From the NCBI GenBank assembly GCA_030620005.1, contig JAUXAJ010000094.1:1-15729 (forward strand): a DNA stretch of 15,729 nt. The letters are read 5' to 3'. The DNA comes from Promethearchaeota archaeon. Lineage in GTDB: Archaea; Asgardarchaeota; Lokiarchaeia; Sigynarchaeales; SOKP01. Below, one piece after another: positions 14,422 through 15,729 of the stretch (position 1 is its first letter; every line of letters starts with the position of its first letter). A program made the position numbers and the translations under genes. The notes under the pieces were generated by a model, which had not been told where the DNA came from, searched no databases, and saw only the letters and a list, made by a program, of their open reading frames with translations.

Positions 14422-15729
14422 ATGAGTAGAGACATAAAAGACTTAAAAGATTTGATCGATACAGTTGACTCAAACAATCAATGTTTTAACGATATGGAGA
14501 TTTTGAAGAAAGAAATTAAAAGATTAAGTCTTATTATAAACGACCAGAGAATTTTAATAACTGATTTAAAAAATAAGAGTGATCTTGGCAGAAAAAGTGG
14601 GGTAGATCTTCCGGGAGATATAAAAATACTAAAAGATATGATTATTTCGCAAAGGCAAGATATAACACAAAAAGATAAGGACTTAGATGTTTTAAAACAA
14701 ACCGTCAGCGTCTTAAAAGATTCGACGAAAAATCCAAGACTAGAGATGGAAAGCGTTGATAATGAAGAGTTAATTAGATCTAAAAAAGAAATAGAGAATT
14801 TAAAAGCAGAAAACGAAATGATATTGTTTCAAGTTCACAATTTAAAATCACAACTGAATGAACTTCATAAAGAATCTTTGAAAAATGGCTACTCGAAAGA
14901 AATGAAATCTGTAAATAAAAAAATTGAAGCGTTAAAATCAGACTTGAATAATTTTCAAGAAGAAATAACATTTATAGGTCAAAGTTTGGAAAGCATCGAA
15001 GATGTTCCAGAAGTGTTAATTCCCATTCATGGAAGTATTACAGAATTTAGCGTTAATTACAAAAAACAAACTAAAGCGTTGCAAGAAGAGTTAGATTACG
15101 CCTTAGCGTTAAATATATCCATGTCGGAACAGCTGAGTTCTAGTTTAGAAGAAATGAAATCGCTAAAACAACAGTTAAAAGAATTAATGACAAATTATTC
15201 TGCGAAAGATCAATTTAAAGAAATGGAATTAATGAACACTAAAATTCAAAGCGAGCTTAATTTTGAAGATTTCAATCATGAATTAGACTTGTTAAAGCAA
15301 CAGAATAGCACGCTCCAAAAGGATTTAGACGACGCTTTATCTTCAAATAAATTCGTAACAGAACAATTAGAGTTTAGCTTGTTGCAAATAAAAACTCTAA
15401 AAAATCAGATAGAGGAATCTAAGGTTAAAACTCCAGAAAACAATTTGTTGGAAGAATTAGAATTGGCAAATAGGGAAATTCAAAAATTAACCTTAAAAAA
15501 GAAAGATTTTCTAAGACAAATCGCTTATTTAAGGCAAGAAATAGAGAAGCTCGTTGAATATCCAAGATCTTCTATCAACGGAAATCATGAAAAAGAATTA
15601 TTGAAATATAAAAGAGAAAATCAGGAACTAAACAATATTATTTTGCAATTAAAAAGTACTTCAAAACCTTCCAATAAAATTGGATATATCTTAAATACCC
15701 TTCCAAAACGATATCAGAATCATTTATTT
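14422..15729 (+). CDS. long coiled-coil protein, 3' end outside the window
   Basis: An uninterrupted frame of 436 codons runs from ATG 14422 to the last base. The product is hydrophilic, rich in Lys, Glu, Leu, Asn and Gln with heptad-like spacing almost throughout, and has no signal peptide or membrane segment. A proline-containing break (DVPEVLIPIHG, about 194-204) divides an N-terminal coiled coil from a second one. The second contains two homologous stretches, LDYALALNISMSEQLSSSLE (from residue 224) and LDDALSSNKFVTEQLEFSLL (from residue 302), a period of 78 residues. The visible end (KIGYILNTLPKRYQNHLF) loses the heptad pattern and may begin a globular domain. No SMC, Rad50 or other head motif is seen. 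It could be structural, cytoskeletal or scaffold-like; the function is unknown. Confidence 0.85.
   Translation, partial: MSRDIKDLKDLIDTVDSNNQCFNDMEILKKEIKRLSLIINDQRILITDLKNKSDLGRKSGVDLPGDIKILKDMIISQRQDITQKDKDLDVLKQTVSVLKDSTKNPRLEMESVDNEELIRSKKEIENLKAENEMILFQVHNLKSQLNELHKESLKNGYSKEMKSVNKKIEALKSDLNNFQEEITFIGQSLESIEDVPEVLIPIHGSITEFSVNYKKQTKALQEELDYALALNISMSEQLSSSLEEMKSLKQQLKELMTNYSAKDQFKEMELMNTKIQSELNFEDFNHELDLLKQQNSTLQKDLDDALSSNKFVTEQLEFSLLQIKTLKNQIEESKVKTPENNLLEELELANREIQKLTLKKKDFLRQIAYLRQEIEKLVEYPRSSINGNHEKELLKYKRENQELNNIILQLKSTSKPSNKIGYILNTLPKRYQNHLF
15091..15500 (+). repeat. 78-residue internal repeat in the coiled-coil protein
   Basis: Residues from 224 and from 302 align without gaps for about 55-60 positions. 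The shared frame is L-(D)-x-A-L-x-x-N-x-x-x-(S/T)-E-Q-L-x-x-S-L, then K-(S/T)-L-K-x-Q-(L/I), and later E-L-x-(L)-(A/M)-N. The DNA copies have diverged, so the duplication is old and kept at the protein level. Confidence 0.7.

Noticed and set aside
1..15729. CRISPR arrays, tRNA or rRNA genes, insertion sequences
   Set aside because: No regularly spaced repeats, cloverleaf-like segments, rRNA sequence, transposase motifs or terminal inverted repeats were found on reading both strands.

Overview
The window reads as chromosomal DNA of an AT-rich archaeon (very roughly two thirds A+T, judged by eye). Consensus archaeal TATA boxes sit 20-45 nt before several start codons, at least one mRNA looks leaderless, and terminators are U-tracts. 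The gene content (an acetone-carboxylase-type enzyme, a 3-hydroxyacyl-CoA dehydrogenase, a fused ADP-forming acyl-CoA synthetase beside a BioD/DRTGG protein, a long coiled-coil protein) fits an Asgard archaeon, probably Lokiarchaeia-like. That placement is inference and no marker gene is present.

Layout. 1-1135: a small hypothetical gene on the minus strand, then a gene-poor stretch rich in short tandem duplications, ending in an operator-like palindrome next to a TATA box. 1136-3913: a plus-strand operon for the HyuB-like alpha subunit and the zinc-binding gamma subunit of an acetone/acetophenone carboxylase-type enzyme; the HyuA-like subunit is not here. The alpha gene is broken near its 5' end by two short hairpin-bearing insertions of 35 and 31 nt (66 nt together), with intact family sequence on both sides and between them. 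3951-4619: a minimal nucleotidyltransferase (MNT) gene whose stop overlaps the start of a decayed HEPN remnant, i.e. a degraded MNT/HEPN pair. 4950-8376: minus-strand genes for a 3-hydroxyacyl-CoA dehydrogenase, an Smr-domain/zinc-ribbon protein, a multi-pass HGSNAT-like acyltransferase and a small hypothetical protein. 8377-9238: about 860 nt with no convincing gene but a clear terminator-like hairpin. 9239-10129: a metallo-beta-lactamase-fold hydrolase. 10318-13584: a minus-strand pair, ADP-forming acyl-CoA synthetase followed by a BioD/DRTGG protein. 13736-14209: a cyclophilin, divergent from that pair. 14422-end: a long coiled-coil protein that runs off the window.

How the genes may work together (inference): carboxylation of a ketone, oxidation of a 3-hydroxyacyl-CoA and conversion of an acyl-CoA to the acid with ATP formation would fit anaerobic fermentative or syntrophic carbon oxidation. 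The genes are in separate transcription units, so this is a metabolic theme and not one operon.

The most unusual items are the doubly interrupted carboxylase alpha gene with its two similar hairpin inserts, the overlapping but decayed HEPN partner of the MNT gene whose tail copies the end of the dehydrogenase gene, and the palindromic operator candidate before the carboxylase operon. Family assignments rest on recalled motifs; no search was run.
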